This document shows positions 27,774-36,929 of a stretch of DNA of 64,000 nucleotides, piece after piece. A model generated the notes under the pieces. It made no database searches. It was not told the DNA's origin and was given only the letters and a program-made list of their open reading frames with translations. Location: the NCBI RefSeq assembly GCF_002196705.1, contig NZ_NADJ01000034.1:78097-142096 (forward strand), read 5' to 3'. How positions within the stretch are numbered: position 1 is the stretch's first letter; every line of letters starts with the position of its first letter. The stretch is from Desulfosporosinus sp. FKB (GTDB lineage Bacteria > Bacillota > Desulfitobacteriia > Desulfitobacteriales > Desulfitobacteriaceae). Both the position numbers and the translations under genes were made by a program.

Positions 27774-28655
27774 AGATCTGAAAAATTCTTCGGCAAATTT
27801 CAGCCACAAATTTGCGGCATGTGGCAAGGAACGTCCTCTTTTCCAAATGATAGACATGCTATGAATGATTTGTGGTTCAGTTAATTGGACAGAGACTATA
27901 CGATTAGGGTCTAATTCGGAACAAACTGCGCTTGGTAAGAAAGCAATACCTAAATTTGCTGCTACCATTTGAGTCATTAGCTCAAGCTGAGACGTTTCAA
28001 AAATGATGTTTGGAGAAAAACCAACATTCCTGCACTGGTTAATAATTTCATCGTGAAGACTAAAATCTTTACTATACAAAACAAAAGATTCATTAGCTAA
28101 GGCTGAGAGTTCAATGGATGGCAGCTTGCTTATGGGATTCTGTGAGGAGACGATAACAAAAAGAGGGTCCTTGGAAATAGAAATCGAGTCATAGTAGTGA
28201 TGATCTGGGACTATGCATACGACCCCAGCGTCCAGAGTACCGTCTTTTATAGCAATTGCCACTTTTTTGGAGCCATATTCAGACAAGCTAATCTCAATTA
28301 AAGGATACTTTTGTTTAAACTCTCCTAATAATTCGGCAAATATGGTTGAGCTAGTTATTGGCAATAAACCAATTGAAATTTTCCCTTTTTCCATTTTGAT
28401 TTTGTTTTCAAAATCGGTCGTTAAATTATGAAACATAACAACAACCTGTTGAGCTTGCTCTAAAAAAATAATTCCTGTATCTGTCAACTGGACGTACTTT
28501 GAGTTCCTATTAAATAGGGAAGTGCTAAGTTCAGTTTCCAAATCTTTAATCATTTTACTAATGGCGGATTGTGAGACATGGCAAACCAGAGCCGCTTTAC
28601 TAAAGCTTTTTTGGCGAGCAACTTCGATAAAATATTCTAAATGTCGAATATCCAT
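27681..28655 (-). CDS. LysR-family transcriptional regulator with repeat-derived C-terminus
   Basis: 324 residues from ATG 28655, behind GGAGGTG (the frame extends to 28697 without support). N-terminal winged HTH (MDIRHLEYFIEVARQKSFSK... SQSAISKMIK), then a LysR substrate-binding domain up to about residue 293. The last ~30 residues (from SELVQLK to the stop) are encoded entirely by repeat copy E, read antisense, with the TAG lying in the P1 hairpin loop. The normal C-terminus has therefore been replaced or extended. It is divergent from a truncated 36-codon gene, its possible former target. Confidence 0.88.
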   Translation of the reverse strand: MDIRHLEYFIEVARQKSFSKAALVCHVSQSAISKMIKDLETELSTSLFNRNSKYVQLTDTGIIFLEQAQQVVVMFHNLTTDFENKIKMEKGKISIGLLPITSSTIFAELLGEFKQKYPLIEISLSEYGSKKVAIAIKDGTLDAGVVCIVPDHHYYDSISISKDPLFVIVSSQNPISKLPSIELSALANESFVLYSKDFSLHDEIINQCRNVGFSPNIIFETSQLELMTQMVAANLGIAFLPSAVCSELDPNRIVSVQLTEPQIIHSMSIIWKRGRSLPHAANLWLKFAEEFFRSSELVQLKLTIGASVGDSTPTEARYGNHSHL

Positions 28656-28838
28656 TAGTAACACCTCCAAATACAGTCTAATATGAATTTCGATCATAGT
28701 AAAGATTACAATTATATATTTTTTTTATGTTTTGCTGCGATTAGAATAAAGTCAGAACTAACAACAAAGGATAAAAAATGATTAACAAATAATTTCTCAA
28801 ACGCGTTTGAATTATCTGGGAAAGGCTGTGATTTTTAA

Positions 28839-28949
28839 ATGAAAAAAGGTAGCAACCCAACGGTTAAAGATCATGAGGACAAGAGAAAGGAACCGTCAGA
28901 TATTACCCAAACAAAAGAATTTTGGTCGACTCTAGGAGTCATTAGTTAA
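28839..28949 (+). pseudogene. 36-residue fragment, possibly N-terminus of a lost membrane/Fe-S protein
   Basis: Short frame from ATG 28839 (weak GGGAAAGG upstream) with a hydrophilic Lys/Asp-rich start and TKEFWSTLGVIS immediately before a stop. That ending resembles the segment preceding the membrane anchor of Rieske-type or similar exported subunits, so I infer a gene truncated after its N-terminus. Divergent from the LysR gene and followed by repeat copy F. Recognition is weak. Confidence 0.35.
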
Positions 28950-28986
28950 AGCTATTAAGTTTCTGGTTAGCTTCTGTTGTAACGAT

Positions 28987-29102
28987 GAAACTCGTGCAGT
29001 TAAGCTGAACATCGGGGCTTCAGATGGGGAATCTACCTCACCTGAAGTTAACGAAGGACCACCCACACTTATAGAAGTGGGGGGTCTTAAAAAATGGATA
29101 AA
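28987..29102 (-). repeat. Structured repeat, copy F (subtype 2, lacks P3/P4)
   Basis: On the minus strand: TTTATCC, P1 (CACTTCTATAAGTG), then CTTCAGGTG...CATCTGAAG (P2), CCCCGATG and P5 with a degraded second arm. P3 and P4 are deleted. Sequence is subtype 2 (CTTCAGG rather than CTTCGG). Confidence 0.85.
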
Positions 29103-29542
29103 ATTCTCATATAAAGAAAATGAGCAGCTAAATCTCATACTTAATCTCAAAAGAGTTTAAGCAACTCATTTTCCATGAATTAATCAACCTTGGAAAACTG
29201 AAGTGAATCGGCACTTCGGTTTTCAATTTAACCACGTTAGCAAGAAGTCCCCTCCCTCAAATCGTCGCAACGATTAGGGAGGGGATGAATTTGCGGCCGA
29301 ACATCTAATTCTTCTAATCATATGCTTATACGTTGCCCGCTCTATACCTCACCGGAAAACTGGAATTAACCTCTTTGATCCAATCGTAAGACTCTCCTTG
29401 AAATGTGCATTAGAGAAAACCTAATAAGTTAGAGTTGTTTTGTAAACAATCATAAAGAAGGTAAAATAGATATAAGCATCATAGAATGAAAAAACTGTTG
29501 TCAAATGATTAGGCAAAATTTTATAAAGGGGGACTATTGATT
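29103..29542. other. Non-coding gap with hairpins and a repeat fragment
   Basis: No gene is supported here. A terminator-like hairpin AACTGAAGTG...CACTTCGGTTTTC lies at about 29198-29226, a GC-rich hairpin (CCCCTCCCT...AGGGAGGGG) at 29249-29284, and a fragment of the repeat left end, GATCCAATCGTAAGACTCTCC, at about 29378-29398. Confidence 0.6.
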
Positions 29543-29845
29543 ATGAAAGATTTGCTTCGAAAAGGGCTGGCATTTGGTTTGGGATTAGCAGTTGTCAGCA
29601 GAGAACAAATTGAAAAGTTTGTAGATGAGATGGTAAAAAGAGGAGAAGTAACCTCCTCAGAATCGAAGGATTTAATTCAGGAATTGCTCGAAAAAGGTGA
29701 AGCTCAAAGGAAGGAAATGAATAGCTCTATTCACAATCAATTAGAAAAAATGCTGAAAGAGCTGAATGTAGCCACAAAGGCAGATATTGAACGATTGGAA
29801 AAGCGCATTTCGGAATTAGAGGCTATCATTAAGAACCAGGAATAG
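29543..29845 (+). CDS. Phasin-like coiled-coil protein
   Basis: 100 residues from ATG 29543 (AAAGGGGG upstream; TTG 29537 is in frame). Short hydrophobic N-terminus LAFGLGLAVVS followed by heptad-rich helix ending RLEKRISELEAIIKNQ. It matches the small phasin-family/PhaF-like proteins that in Firmicutes commonly precede an AarF/UbiB gene, as here (95 nt). No PHA synthase is seen, so granule binding is not implied. Confidence 0.75.
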   Translation: MKDLLRKGLAFGLGLAVVSREQIEKFVDEMVKRGEVTSSESKDLIQELLEKGEAQRKEMNSSIHNQLEKMLKELNVATKADIERLEKRISELEAIIKNQE

Positions 29846-29940
29846 CTGATTTCGGGAATTGCTGAATCAAAACTAATCTGCGAAGGGGTTAATTTTTTTC
29901 GACAAAGTAATGACTTTGATAGAGGGGACATTAGGACATT

Positions 29941-31620
29941 ATGATGATCGGGAAGAGAATTCGGCATTTAAAACGATATCGAGATGTTGCAAAGGTTCTC
30001 GCTCGCCATGGATTTGGCTTTTTTGTTGAGGAAATCGGACTTATTCACATGCTTTCTCTTCCCAAACGCCTTTTTACAGATTGGGAGGACATTGATCCCA
30101 TGTCTATGGGAGAACGAGTACGTCAAGTTCTTGAAGAATTAGGTCCTGCCTACATTAAAATTGGTCAGATTGCCAGTACCCGCGCAGATATATTCCCGGA
30201 GGAGATCATTGAGGAACTAGAAAAATTGCAGGATAATGTTCCTCCCTTTTCCTTTCAGGAAGTGCACCGGATTATTGAAGATGAATTGGGATCTCCGCTT
30301 GAAGAGATTTTTTCGATGTTTGAAGAAACAGCTATTGCCGCAGCTTCAATCGGGCAGGTGCATCTTGCCCAATTACGCAGCGGAGAGAAGGTCGCAGTAA
30401 AAGTTCAGCGTCCAAACATTAAGGATCTTATTGAAACGGATTTGGAAATTCTGCTTGATCTGGCGACTTTAGCAGAACATCGGATGGTTCGAATGGAACG
30501 CCTGCAATTGCGAGATGTTGTTGAAGAATTTGCCAAATCCTTGCGCAATGAACTGGATTATACTATTGAAGCACGTAATGCCGAAAAAATTGCTAAACAA
30601 TTTAAAGATGATTCAAGTATTCATATCCCCGGGATATTCTGGGATTATTCAACCGGTAAAGTATTAACCATGGAATACGTGGAAGGTCTCAAGCTTAATT
30701 TGTATGACGAGATTGATGCCAAGGGCTATGAACGCAAAGACATTGCTGACCGCCTGGTGAAAGCACTCTTTCATCAGGTATTAATTGAAGGATTCTTTCA
30801 TGGAGATCCTCATCCCGGAAATATCTTCATCTTAGAAGGAGGAGTAATCTCCTTTATTGATTTTGGTATGGTGGGCAGACTTACTCAGGAAATGAAAAAC
30901 AATTTTGCATCTATGGTCATTGCCATGATGCGTCAGAATACGGAAAGCATGATCCAGGCAATTTTAAGGATTGGCATAATTCCGGATGACGTAAATTTGC
31001 CGCTTCTCTCCAAGGATGTGGATGATTTGCGGGAAAAGTACATGGATGTTCCCATGAGTCGGATAAGTCTAGGCTTAGCCATTGGAGATCTTTTGGGGGT
31101 GGCCTATCGGCATCAGATTAGAATTCCTGCCGATTTTACCCTATTAGCAAAATGTTTATTGCTTTTAGAGGGGATTGTAGAGAAACTTGATCCACAGCTG
31201 AGTATCATGGATATGGCTAAACCCTTTGGACTTCGTTTGCTCAAGGAGCGCTATCATCCGAAAACTGTTGCAGGACGAGTGTGGCATAACATCTCGGATT
31301 TTAGTGATCTTTTAGTTGATTTGCCAAAACAGATGAAGGCCTTAATGCGAGATGTTTTAAGAGGAAGAATTCATTTAGATGTAGGTATCCCCGAGCTCGA
31401 TGTATTTTTGCGCAGAATGGATCGGATTTCTAATCAGATTACCTTTAGTATTGTGTTATTGTCTTTTAGTATCGTAATGATGGGCTTAATCATTGCTTCA
31501 GCTTTAGGTCGGCAGCCAATCATGCTCTGGAAAATGCCAGCTATAGAAATAGGGTTTATTGCCGCGGCCTTGATGTTAGTCGGGCTGTTTATTTCCATAT
31601 TCCGATCCAGAAAGTTCTAA
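29941..31620 (+). CDS. ABC1/AarF/UbiB-family atypical kinase
   Basis: 559 residues. Family motifs: KxGQ in YIKIGQIASTRADIFP (about 63-78), the Ala-rich loop AAASIGQVH, VKVQRP with the Lys, EMEYVEG-type region, HGDPHPGN catalytic loop (about 287-294) and FIDFGMVG metal motif. Two membrane helices close the C-terminus. UbiB proteins support isoprenoid quinone biosynthesis or lipid homeostasis; in this menaquinone-type organism the role is inferred to be similar. Probably cotranscribed with the phasin-like gene. Confidence 0.92.
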   Translation: MMIGKRIRHLKRYRDVAKVLARHGFGFFVEEIGLIHMLSLPKRLFTDWEDIDPMSMGERVRQVLEELGPAYIKIGQIASTRADIFPEEIIEELEKLQDNVPPFSFQEVHRIIEDELGSPLEEIFSMFEETAIAAASIGQVHLAQLRSGEKVAVKVQRPNIKDLIETDLEILLDLATLAEHRMVRMERLQLRDVVEEFAKSLRNELDYTIEARNAEKIAKQFKDDSSIHIPGIFWDYSTGKVLTMEYVEGLKLNLYDEIDAKGYERKDIADRLVKALFHQVLIEGFFHGDPHPGNIFILEGGVISFIDFGMVGRLTQEMKNNFASMVIAMMRQNTESMIQAILRIGIIPDDVNLPLLSKDVDDLREKYMDVPMSRISLGLAIGDLLGVAYRHQIRIPADFTLLAKCLLLLEGIVEKLDPQLSIMDMAKPFGLRLLKERYHPKTVAGRVWHNISDFSDLLVDLPKQMKALMRDVLRGRIHLDVGIPELDVFLRRMDRISNQITFSIVLLSFSIVMMGLIIASALGRQPIMLWKMPAIEIGFIAAALMLVGLFISIFRSRKF

Positions 31621-31699
31621 TATTACTTGTTTTTTGGTGCAATGAGTCCTGGAGTTGAAACTTCTGCTCATGGGTAACCTAAGTATGAGGTGAAAGACT

Positions 31700-32743
31700 G
31701 TGACAGAAGAATTTGTTCCGCACCGTGTCTTTTTCGAACCATCAGCACTTGAATATCCTTTAGGGAGGCTTTTAGTAGAGGACTTTCGCAGAATGGGTGT
31801 TTCCGTGACCCCGACACCTTCTCACAACAGAGTCACAGGAATACCCGGAAATAATCCACCTCAGGCTTACCGTGAAGCAAAACGAACCTTGGTTATAGGC
31901 GTAAGGCGGGGTGGAAAATTTCAAACTTGTAAACCATCGGCACATTACCAACTGCCCTTAGTGACCAGCTGCCCTGGGATGTGCGAATATTGCTATTTGT
32001 CGACGACCTTGGGGAAGAAACCTTATGTGCGAGTTTATGTGAATATAGAAGAGATCTTGGAAATTGCCTCTAAGCTAATTCAAGAGCGTTCACCCGTAAT
32101 CACTTTTTTTGAAGGAGCTGCGACATCTGATCCCATTCCTGTAGAGAGATATACAGGCGCTCTAAAACAGACCATTAATTTCTTTGGTTTAAATCAATAT
32201 GGGCGTTTTCGTTTCGTAACGAAATTTACTGATGTGGATTCCTTGCTTTCAGCTCGTCACGAAGGGCATACACGCTTTCGCTTCAGCCTGAATTGCGATT
32301 ATGTTGTGAGCAGGTTTGAACATTTGACACCTTCTCCCGAACAACGAATTATTGCTTCCGGTAAGGTACTTAAGGCAGGTTATCCCTTAGGTTTTATTAT
32401 TGCGCCTATTTTCAAGTTTTCCGGCTGGAAAGAGGAATATGAACATTTATTGGAGAGAACAGCGGAGGAATTAACACGTCTGGCTCCTAAGGGATGGTCT
32501 CCAGAGCAGCTGACCTTTGAGTTTATTTCCCATCGGTACACTTTGAAAGCGAAAGCAACAATTCTTGAGATTTACCCCAATTCTTCATTGCCTATGACAG
32601 AGGAGGAACGTAAGTTTAAATATGGCCAGTTTGGCTATGGAAAATATATTTATCCTAATGAAGATCTCGAAGAGTTAAAAGAATTCTTCAGAGAACAAGC
32701 AGATACCTATTTTCCTATGGCTAGAGTGGAATATTTTATCTAA
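31700..32743 (+). CDS. splB: Spore photoproduct lyase
   Basis: Radical-SAM enzyme that reverses the thymine dimer 5-thyminyl-5,6-dihydrothymine in germinating spores. 347 residues with the [4Fe-4S] motif CPGMCEYC (CxxxCxxC), followed by YLSTTLGKKPYVRVYVN, FEGAATSDP and RFRFSLN, all typical of Spl. Start GTG 31700 with GAGGTGAAAG upstream. Evidence that the organism forms endospores. No splA partner seen. A long hairpin follows. Confidence 0.95.
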   Translation: MTEEFVPHRVFFEPSALEYPLGRLLVEDFRRMGVSVTPTPSHNRVTGIPGNNPPQAYREAKRTLVIGVRRGGKFQTCKPSAHYQLPLVTSCPGMCEYCYLSTTLGKKPYVRVYVNIEEILEIASKLIQERSPVITFFEGAATSDPIPVERYTGALKQTINFFGLNQYGRFRFVTKFTDVDSLLSARHEGHTRFRFSLNCDYVVSRFEHLTPSPEQRIIASGKVLKAGYPLGFIIAPIFKFSGWKEEYEHLLERTAEELTRLAPKGWSPEQLTFEFISHRYTLKAKATILEIYPNSSLPMTEEERKFKYGQFGYGKYIYPNEDLEELKEFFREQADTYFPMARVEYFI

Positions 32744-32830
32744 CCCTTAACGAGGTTGTTATAGAATGAACCCGCAATAGCAATTTACTCAAGCATTTTG
32801 TATAAAGTGATTCCGGAATAAAGTAAAAAG

Positions 32831-32898
32831 GCCTGAAAGACATTAATTAAACTGCTCCCGGTCAAGAAGGGGAGCATACCATTAGGCGTCTTTCAGGC
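32831..32898 (+). terminator. Long terminator hairpin after splB
   Basis: Outer stem GCCTGAAAGAC / GTCTTTCAGGC with an inner GCTCCC...GGGGAGC stem. Directly precedes repeat copy G. Confidence 0.7.
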
Positions 32899-32901
32899 TA
32901 A

Positions 32902-33088
32902 TTTATCTGGTCACAAGACTCCCGCTTCTACAAGTAGGAGTAGTTCCCTTATCTTGCTTCGGTGGAGGTAGAGCCCATCCTTCAGCGCGATAGCATTTGT
33001 TATGGGCTAGGCGCTTATGGCGAAAGTGTCCACAGGACACTTTCGTCACCGAAGCCCCGATGTTCAGCTTTAGCTGAACGAGCTCACT
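32902..33088 (+). repeat. Structured repeat, copy G (full length, subtype 1)
   Basis: All five stems: P1 with two mismatches (CTCCCGCTTCTACAAGTAGGAG), P2 CTTCGGTG/CACCGAAG, P3 AGCGC...GGCGCT with inner TAGC/GCTA, P4 CGAAAGTGTCC/GGACACTTTCG, P5 GTTCAGCTTTAGCTGAAC, ending GAGCTCACT. About 65 bp separate it from the lutC stop. Confidence 0.9.
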
Positions 33089-33152
33089 TATAAAAACGTA
33101 TAAATATTCATTATGCAACGGTCACTTGGTTCCAAGAAGTTAACTTTAGAGA

Positions 33153-33866
33153 TCAGTCACTTGAATTTGAAGCCGTGTCCTCAGAATCGTCAATGAGAAG
33201 AACGTAAACTTCTATCGGGCCATGTACACCAATGGACAGATCCATTTCAATATCCGAGGTCCGGCTGGGCCCAGTAATAAACTCCAGCGCTGCCGGTGGG
33301 TTCTCCAGGGCAGAAACTTCAGAGAGGATTTCAGCGATGGTATTTCTGATTTTTGACGTTTCCATAACCGTCAGGTGACGGGGAGGAAGCAAGCTAACGG
33401 CCCGACCCCGCTGAGGATTGCTGCTGGTTACGATGGTGCCGGAGAGAGCAACCCCCCAGTCCGCTCCTGTCACGCCAAGTTCAGCCTGAGCAGCTAATTG
33501 GTGTCGGTCTTGAGGGGAGGGGGCCGCTTGTGAATAGCGGGCCAGTGGCCAGTTTAAGGTTGTAAACGCGGATTCGGCAAATGCTGGGAGCAGGTTCCAG
33601 CTAACTATCGTTCCTTGATTGGTGGTTTGAGCAAAGGAAAGATCGCCGAACCATTCTTGGAGACATTGGATCGCTTCATCCGGTGATTTAACAATGGCTC
33701 CTTTACCGCCTAAAGCTTGCCAATTATCAAGAAAGGTTCTTACCCGCTCTTGACTTGAGACTTGGAAAGAAGGAACATCGAACGCTGCTGGTTCTGGAGC
33801 TGATTGGGGAGTGGAGCGCCCAAGTTTTGATGCCAGGAGACTAATAAAATCGTTAGTGTTGGTCAT
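33153..33866 (-). CDS. lutC: L-lactate utilization protein LutC
   Basis: LUD-domain (DUF162) protein of 237 residues, third subunit of the LutABC L-lactate dehydrogenase. It has GADWGVALSGTIV, LLPPRHLTVM and TGPSRTSDIEMDLSIGVHGP, typical of LutC/YkgG. ATG 33866 has GAGGTGA 8 nt upstream. Follows lutB by about 18 nt. Confidence 0.93.
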   Translation of the reverse strand: MTNTNDFISLLASKLGRSTPQSAPEPAAFDVPSFQVSSQERVRTFLDNWQALGGKGAIVKSPDEAIQCLQEWFGDLSFAQTTNQGTIVSWNLLPAFAESAFTTLNWPLARYSQAAPSPQDRHQLAAQAELGVTGADWGVALSGTIVTSSNPQRGRAVSLLPPRHLTVMETSKIRNTIAEILSEVSALENPPAALEFITGPSRTSDIEMDLSIGVHGPIEVYVLLIDDSEDTASNSSD

Positions 33867-33884
33867 TATTGATCTCACCTCGTC

Positions 33885-35327
33885 TTACTCTTTGGAGTTG
33901 GGAGTAGGGATGGTCCCTTTGTGTTTTGCTTCGGCCCAGAGGTACATAAAGGATTTTGAAGCAACTTTAGGCAAGGTCTTGCTTTTGGTCCAATTGGAGA
34001 GAGGAGGCGGACCGCTGACAATCCGGTCATGCTGCACAAAGGGAAACTGAAACCTCGCACCTAGACGCAGAGCCTGACGCAAGGTTTTTTCATGAGTAAA
34101 CATATAACGATAGGCTTGGAATATTCGTTTTTCAATTTGAGGAGTGTGGCCTGTCATGGTCTTGCGGGCTCTAAGTTTAACCAGAAGGTCATGAAGAGGA
34201 ATACGCACAGGACAGGCTTCGGTACAAGCACCGCAAAGAGAAGAAAAGTAGGGCAGATGCCCCCATTTTTCCCAATCGTTTTCCAGGAGGGGTGTGATGA
34301 CGGAGCCTATCGGTCCGGCATAAACAGATCCGTAAGCATGTCCTCCAATTTGGCGGTAAACAGGGCAGACGTTAAAGCAAGCTCCGCAGCGAATACATTT
34401 TAAGGACTGACGGAAGGTGGGATCACCAAGGATTTCAGAACGGTTATGATCTAAAATGACAAGATGAAATTCTTCTGGTCCATCAGCATCGGTTGATTGT
34501 TTGGGAGGCGTAAGAATTGTTGTATAACTGGAAAGACGCTGTCCCGTCGCACTTCGGCCGAGGAGATTGAGTAAGACGCTGAGTTCACGGAAGGAGGGTA
34601 CAATGCGCTCCATCCCCATAAGAGTAATCTGGACACGGGGCAGGGTGCTTACCATGCGCCCGTTTCCTTCATTGGTAACCATTGTGATACTGCCTGTCTC
34701 TGCGACGGCAAAGTTACACCCAGTAATTCCAATATCACCCTGTAGAAATTTCTGACGCATTTGCTGGCGCACAAACTTTGTGAGGGTGGGTGTATCTGAA
34801 CTAAGAGGGTGGCCTGCGAGAGGTTCAAAGATTTCGGCAACTTGTTGGCGGGTTTTATGCATAGCAGGAACGATAATATGAGAAGGTACTTCTCCGGCAA
34901 CTTGTAGTATGTATTCTCCCAAGTCTGTCTCAACAACACTGATGCCGTCCTTTTCCAAGACTTTGTTAAGATGAATTTCTTCCGAAACCATTGATTTCGA
35001 TTTAATAATCGTTTTGGCGCCATGGTCGCGGGCAATCTTACTCACAATGTCAACGGCTTCAGAAGGAGTTTGGGCAAGATGGACGTGGCCCCCGTTTTTT
35101 TCAACTTGTGTTATGAGTTGTTTGAGATAATAGTCCAAATTGGCAATAACATGGGAACGAATAGTATCCCCGGCTAAGCGCCACTTCTCCCAATCTCCCA
35201 GCTCATCCGCTGCATTGTATTTGTTATGGCGCAAACGGTCTGTGGCTCGCCGAGTCGCTTTGCGCAAAAAGTCGTTGGTGAGAGCATTATCGACTCTTTT
35301 TTCAACGATAGGTTTATATGTGGACAT
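33885..35327 (-). CDS. lutB: L-lactate utilization iron-sulfur protein LutB
   Basis: 480 residues: an N-terminal LUD domain (about 60-300, with GITGCNFAVAETGSI) and two C-terminal [4Fe-4S] motifs, CIRCGACFNVCPVYRQIGG and CGACTEACPVRIPLHD, then a LutB_C tail. Electron carrier of the LutABC complex oxidising lactate to pyruvate. Its start overlaps the lutA end by 14 nt, showing tight coupling. Confidence 0.95.
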   Translation of the reverse strand: MSTYKPIVEKRVDNALTNDFLRKATRRATDRLRHNKYNAADELGDWEKWRLAGDTIRSHVIANLDYYLKQLITQVEKNGGHVHLAQTPSEAVDIVSKIARDHGAKTIIKSKSMVSEEIHLNKVLEKDGISVVETDLGEYILQVAGEVPSHIIVPAMHKTRQQVAEIFEPLAGHPLSSDTPTLTKFVRQQMRQKFLQGDIGITGCNFAVAETGSITMVTNEGNGRMVSTLPRVQITLMGMERIVPSFRELSVLLNLLGRSATGQRLSSYTTILTPPKQSTDADGPEEFHLVILDHNRSEILGDPTFRQSLKCIRCGACFNVCPVYRQIGGHAYGSVYAGPIGSVITPLLENDWEKWGHLPYFSSLCGACTEACPVRIPLHDLLVKLRARKTMTGHTPQIEKRIFQAYRYMFTHEKTLRQALRLGARFQFPFVQHDRIVSGPPPLSNWTKSKTLPKVASKSFMYLWAEAKHKGTIPTPNSKE

Positions 35328-36051
35328 TCTTCATTCCCTCCCCAAGTAACTGAATAATATGCATAGTTTTAATCGGTTTATTGATTTTCTCCAGATAACC
35401 AGAGATATTCATGAGGCAGCCCATATCCAGACCGAGCAGCAGATCGGCTCCCGATTCTAAAACGTGTTCCGCCTTTTCGGCGACCATCGCTTCAGAAATT
35501 TTTGGCATCTTGACCGAAAAGGTTCCGCCAAAACCACAACACAATTGGGATTCGGGCAAGGGAAGAAGTTCAAGATCTTGAACATGTTCAATCAGGGTAA
35601 GGGGAGCATCTTTAATTCCTAGAAGCCTGGTGGCATGACAGGAAGGATGATAGGTGGCTTTGGCCTTATATTTGGCCCCTAAATCAGGTTTATGCAAGAC
35701 ATCAACAATGAATTGAGTAAATTCATAGCTTTTGTGAATCAAGTCTTCGGCCTTAGCAAGATAAACTGGATCATTTTCAAAAAGAAACGGATAGTAATGA
35801 TGGATCATAGCTATGCATGATCCACTCGGTCCGACGACAACTTCGCTCTTCTCAAAGGCATCAATAAGTGTACGAGCTACCTCCCGGGCATCATCGAAAT
35901 AACCGGAATTAAAGGCAATTTGGCCGCAGCAGGCTTGTCCATCGGGCACATCAACGGTATGCCCCAAGTATGTAAGAATTTTTGCCATCGTCAGATCAAC
36001 GTCCGGATAAAGAGCATTCGCCAGACAGGTGGCAAAGAGGGAAACTTTCAT
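35314..36051 (-). CDS. lutA: L-lactate utilization protein LutA (CCG-domain Fe-S protein)
   Basis: 245 residues with two cysteine-rich (CCG) domains: DGQACCGQIAFNSGY in the first half and CCGFGGTFSVK in the second, with YHPSCHATR. These bind unusual iron-sulfur clusters in heterodisulfide-reductase-like proteins. First gene of lutA-lutB-lutC. ATG 36051 follows AAGGGA. No lactate permease is adjacent; no LutR site is identified. Confidence 0.94.
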   Translation of the reverse strand: MKVSLFATCLANALYPDVDLTMAKILTYLGHTVDVPDGQACCGQIAFNSGYFDDAREVARTLIDAFEKSEVVVGPSGSCIAMIHHYYPFLFENDPVYLAKAEDLIHKSYEFTQFIVDVLHKPDLGAKYKAKATYHPSCHATRLLGIKDAPLTLIEHVQDLELLPLPESQLCCGFGGTFSVKMPKISEAMVAEKAEHVLESGADLLLGLDMGCLMNISGYLEKINKPIKTMHIIQLLGEGMKNVHI

Positions 36052-36180
36052 AACTGACCATCCCTTCGTTAAAACTATTCACGCATAGTATAAAGTTAGT
36101 ATTTCCTAAAACTATGAGTTTTGATGCGGTAGGAATGGCTTTTTGATGGATTTGTCTGCGGGAATGACTTTAAATGCAAA

Positions 36181-36218
36181 GGAGAAGCTTAGGCAAAATA
36201 AGCCTAAACTTCTCCTTT
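36181..36218. terminator. Hairpin terminator upstream of lutA
   Basis: GGAGAAGCTTAGGC / GCCTAAACTTCTCC stem with TTT on both strands. It likely ends the 56-codon minus-strand gene and insulates lutA. Confidence 0.75.
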
Positions 36219-36318
36219 GTATTACTGGAATTAATGGCAAAAGAATCAACTCTCATAACATAGATCGAGTACATAGCTCTTTATGAGCAAGAATGAACCT
36301 TTAAGATAAAAGACTTCA

Positions 36319-36489
36319 TTAGCCAAGGATAGGAACATTGGGTTCATTATACCAAATTGAAATTACAGTTGTTGATCCTGTACTTTGAGTAATATTAACA
36401 ACTTTAACCCAACTGTTATCCTCGAACCATTGATTAATTTCTTTTTCCAGAATTCTTGGATCGGGGGAAGTGAAAATCTTTACATTCAT
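36319..36489 (-). CDS. 56-residue hypothetical protein (Cse60-like)
   Basis: Small frame from ATG 36489 to TAA 36319-36321. Sequence begins MNVKIFTSPDPRILEKEINQ, then FEDNSWVKVVNITQS and ends VISIWYNEPNVPILG. The pattern of a beta strand, a helix LEKEINQWFE and two strands ending in an IYK/WYN-like edge resembles short sporulation proteins such as Cse60, but I cannot confirm homology. AAAGGAC lies upstream at 13 nt. A terminator follows, supporting a real transcription unit. Confidence 0.6.
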   Translation of the reverse strand: MNVKIFTSPDPRILEKEINQWFEDNSWVKVVNITQSTGSTTVISIWYNEPNVPILG

Positions 36490-36536
36490 AGGGGTTAGTT
36501 CGTCCTTTCGATGAAATATTAACGTTCTTTTGGTAG

Positions 36537-36557
36537 TAAACTCGTTCAGCTAAAGCT
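36537..36557 (-). repeat. Repeat fragment (P5 arm)
   Basis: AAACTCGTTCAGCTAAAGCTTT matches the reverse of the P5 end of the structured repeat, with the rest absent. The surrounding 36490-36737 region shows no gene. Confidence 0.5.
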
Positions 36558-36737
36558 TTAAACTTATCATAGCTGCTATGTGAAGAATGTCAAGGAAGGA
36601 CATTTGAAAGATAAATCATTTCAGAAAAAACTATTTATCTTTCCAAGAGCATTATGTTAAACGTGACGTCCTATGGATGTAGCCCTCTAAAAGTAAAAAT
36701 TCCTGCGGTCTTTAAGTATAGCTTAAAAACCGCAGGG

Positions 36738-36921
36738 TTTATCCAGTTTTTAAGACCCCCACTTCTATAAGTGGGGGTGGGTCCTTCGTTAACTTCAGGT
36801 GGGGTAGAGTCCTCCTTCGCCGCTAAGTATTCCTATTGGAAAAGGCGGCTCGGCAATAATGTCCACTGGACATTATTGTATCTGAAGCAACGATGTTCAG
36901 CTTTAGCTGAACGAGTTCACT
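36738..36921 (+). repeat. Structured repeat, copy H (full length, subtype 2)
   Basis: TTTATCC, P1 CCCCCACTTCTATAAGTGGGGG, P2 CTTCAG.../CTGAAG, P3 GCCGC...GCGGC with inner TTCC/GGAA, P4 CAATAATGTCC/GGACATTATTG, P5 GTTCAGCTTTAGCTGAAC, end GAGTTCACT. Near-identical to the inverted copy I at 41177-41360. Confidence 0.92.
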
Positions 36922-36929
36922 GGCCACTT

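Noticed and set aside
29249..29284. GC-rich hairpin as remnant of a TnpB gene or IS
   Set aside because: Only a few codons resemble anything and no transposase motif is visible.
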